NCBI GenBank assembly: GCA_964444795.1
Contig: CAYUIQ010000216.1
Coordinates: forward strand, 1 to 15,455
From: JABMRP01 sp964444795
Lineage (GTDB): Bacteria; Planctomycetota; Planctomycetia; Pirellulales; Thermoguttaceae
Direction of reading: 5' to 3'
Length of the DNA: 15,455 nt
Shown: positions 15,385 to 15,455 of the stretch, piece after piece
Numbering within the stretch: position 1 is the first letter of the stretch
Layout: each line of letters begins with the position of its first letter
Made by a program: the position numbers and the translations under genes
The notes under the pieces: generated by a model
Databases searched by the model: none
Seen by the model: the letters and a program-made list of their open reading frames with translations, nothing else
What the model was told of the DNA's origin: nothing

Positions 15385-15455
15385 GAATCTCAAGAAACGA
15401 AAAACGAAAACGAAACAAAAAGGGGTCGAAGGGGTCGGGACGACAAGGGAATTCC

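Larger units (their letters stand above)
14976..15429. repeat. 12-bp inverted repeats flanking the orphan gene
   Basis: TCGACCCCTTTT (14976-14987) is the exact reverse complement of AAAAGGGGTCGA (15418-15429). They enclose a 454-bp segment of lower GC (about 49% in 15001-15240, against about 68% in part of the M24 gene). The left arm reaches into the stop codon of the gene between them. The right arm is followed by a partial second copy (AGGGGTCGG). Similar AAAAGGGGTC words are common near REP-type elements in planctomycetes, from general knowledge. No transposase gene is seen here. Confidence 0.5.

Overview
The window looks like high-GC bacterial chromosome, most likely from the phylum Planctomycetota (Pirellulales-like). 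The pointers are a PEP-CTERM exported protein, a secreted GH95 fucosidase, a SUMF1/FGE-like protein beside a GTPase, and terminator-like GC hairpins between genes. The taxonomy is inferred from gene content only. No rRNA, tRNA, CRISPR array or recognisable transposase gene is visible.

Layout. (1) 83-2844, minus strand: a two-gene operon with a processive GT2/GT21-like membrane glycosyltransferase followed 32 bp later by a B12-binding-type radical SAM protein. A good sigma70-like promoter (2915-2943) lies upstream, with an inverted repeat across its spacer. (2) 3075-6052, plus strand, divergent from the first: a secreted GH95 alpha-L-fucosidase-like enzyme, then 14 bp later a small Cys-rich FMN-dependent flavoprotein. 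(3) 6310-8073: a PEP-CTERM protein with three tandem beta-rich, probably carbohydrate-binding modules. Modules 2 and 3 share a 259-bp block that differs at one base. (4) 8413-13560: a tight four-gene operon of a coiled-coil protein with 39-residue and heptad repeats, a membrane-anchored FGE/SUMF1-like protein without the full catalytic Cys pair, a zinc-ribbon P-loop GTPase of the DO-GTPase type, and a GAP1-N2-type GTPase-associated protein. (5) 13718-14884: an M24 metallopeptidase with all five metal ligands, followed by a strong hairpin. (6) 14976-15429: a lower-GC (about 49%) orphan Cys-rich gene on the minus strand, bracketed by 12-bp inverted repeats.

The most interesting part is block 4. 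GAP1 plus DO-GTPase pairs are known from computational work as the core of NTP-dependent biological conflict (defence-like) systems. Here the pair is coupled, with 19-bp, 4-bp-overlap and 12-bp junctions, to a membrane-tethered FGE-like sensor or adaptor candidate and a long coiled-coil scaffold candidate. This suggests a four-component membrane-proximal GTPase switch. The GTPase call rests on visible motifs. The GAP1 call rests on recognition of the family sequence. The function of the whole is inference.
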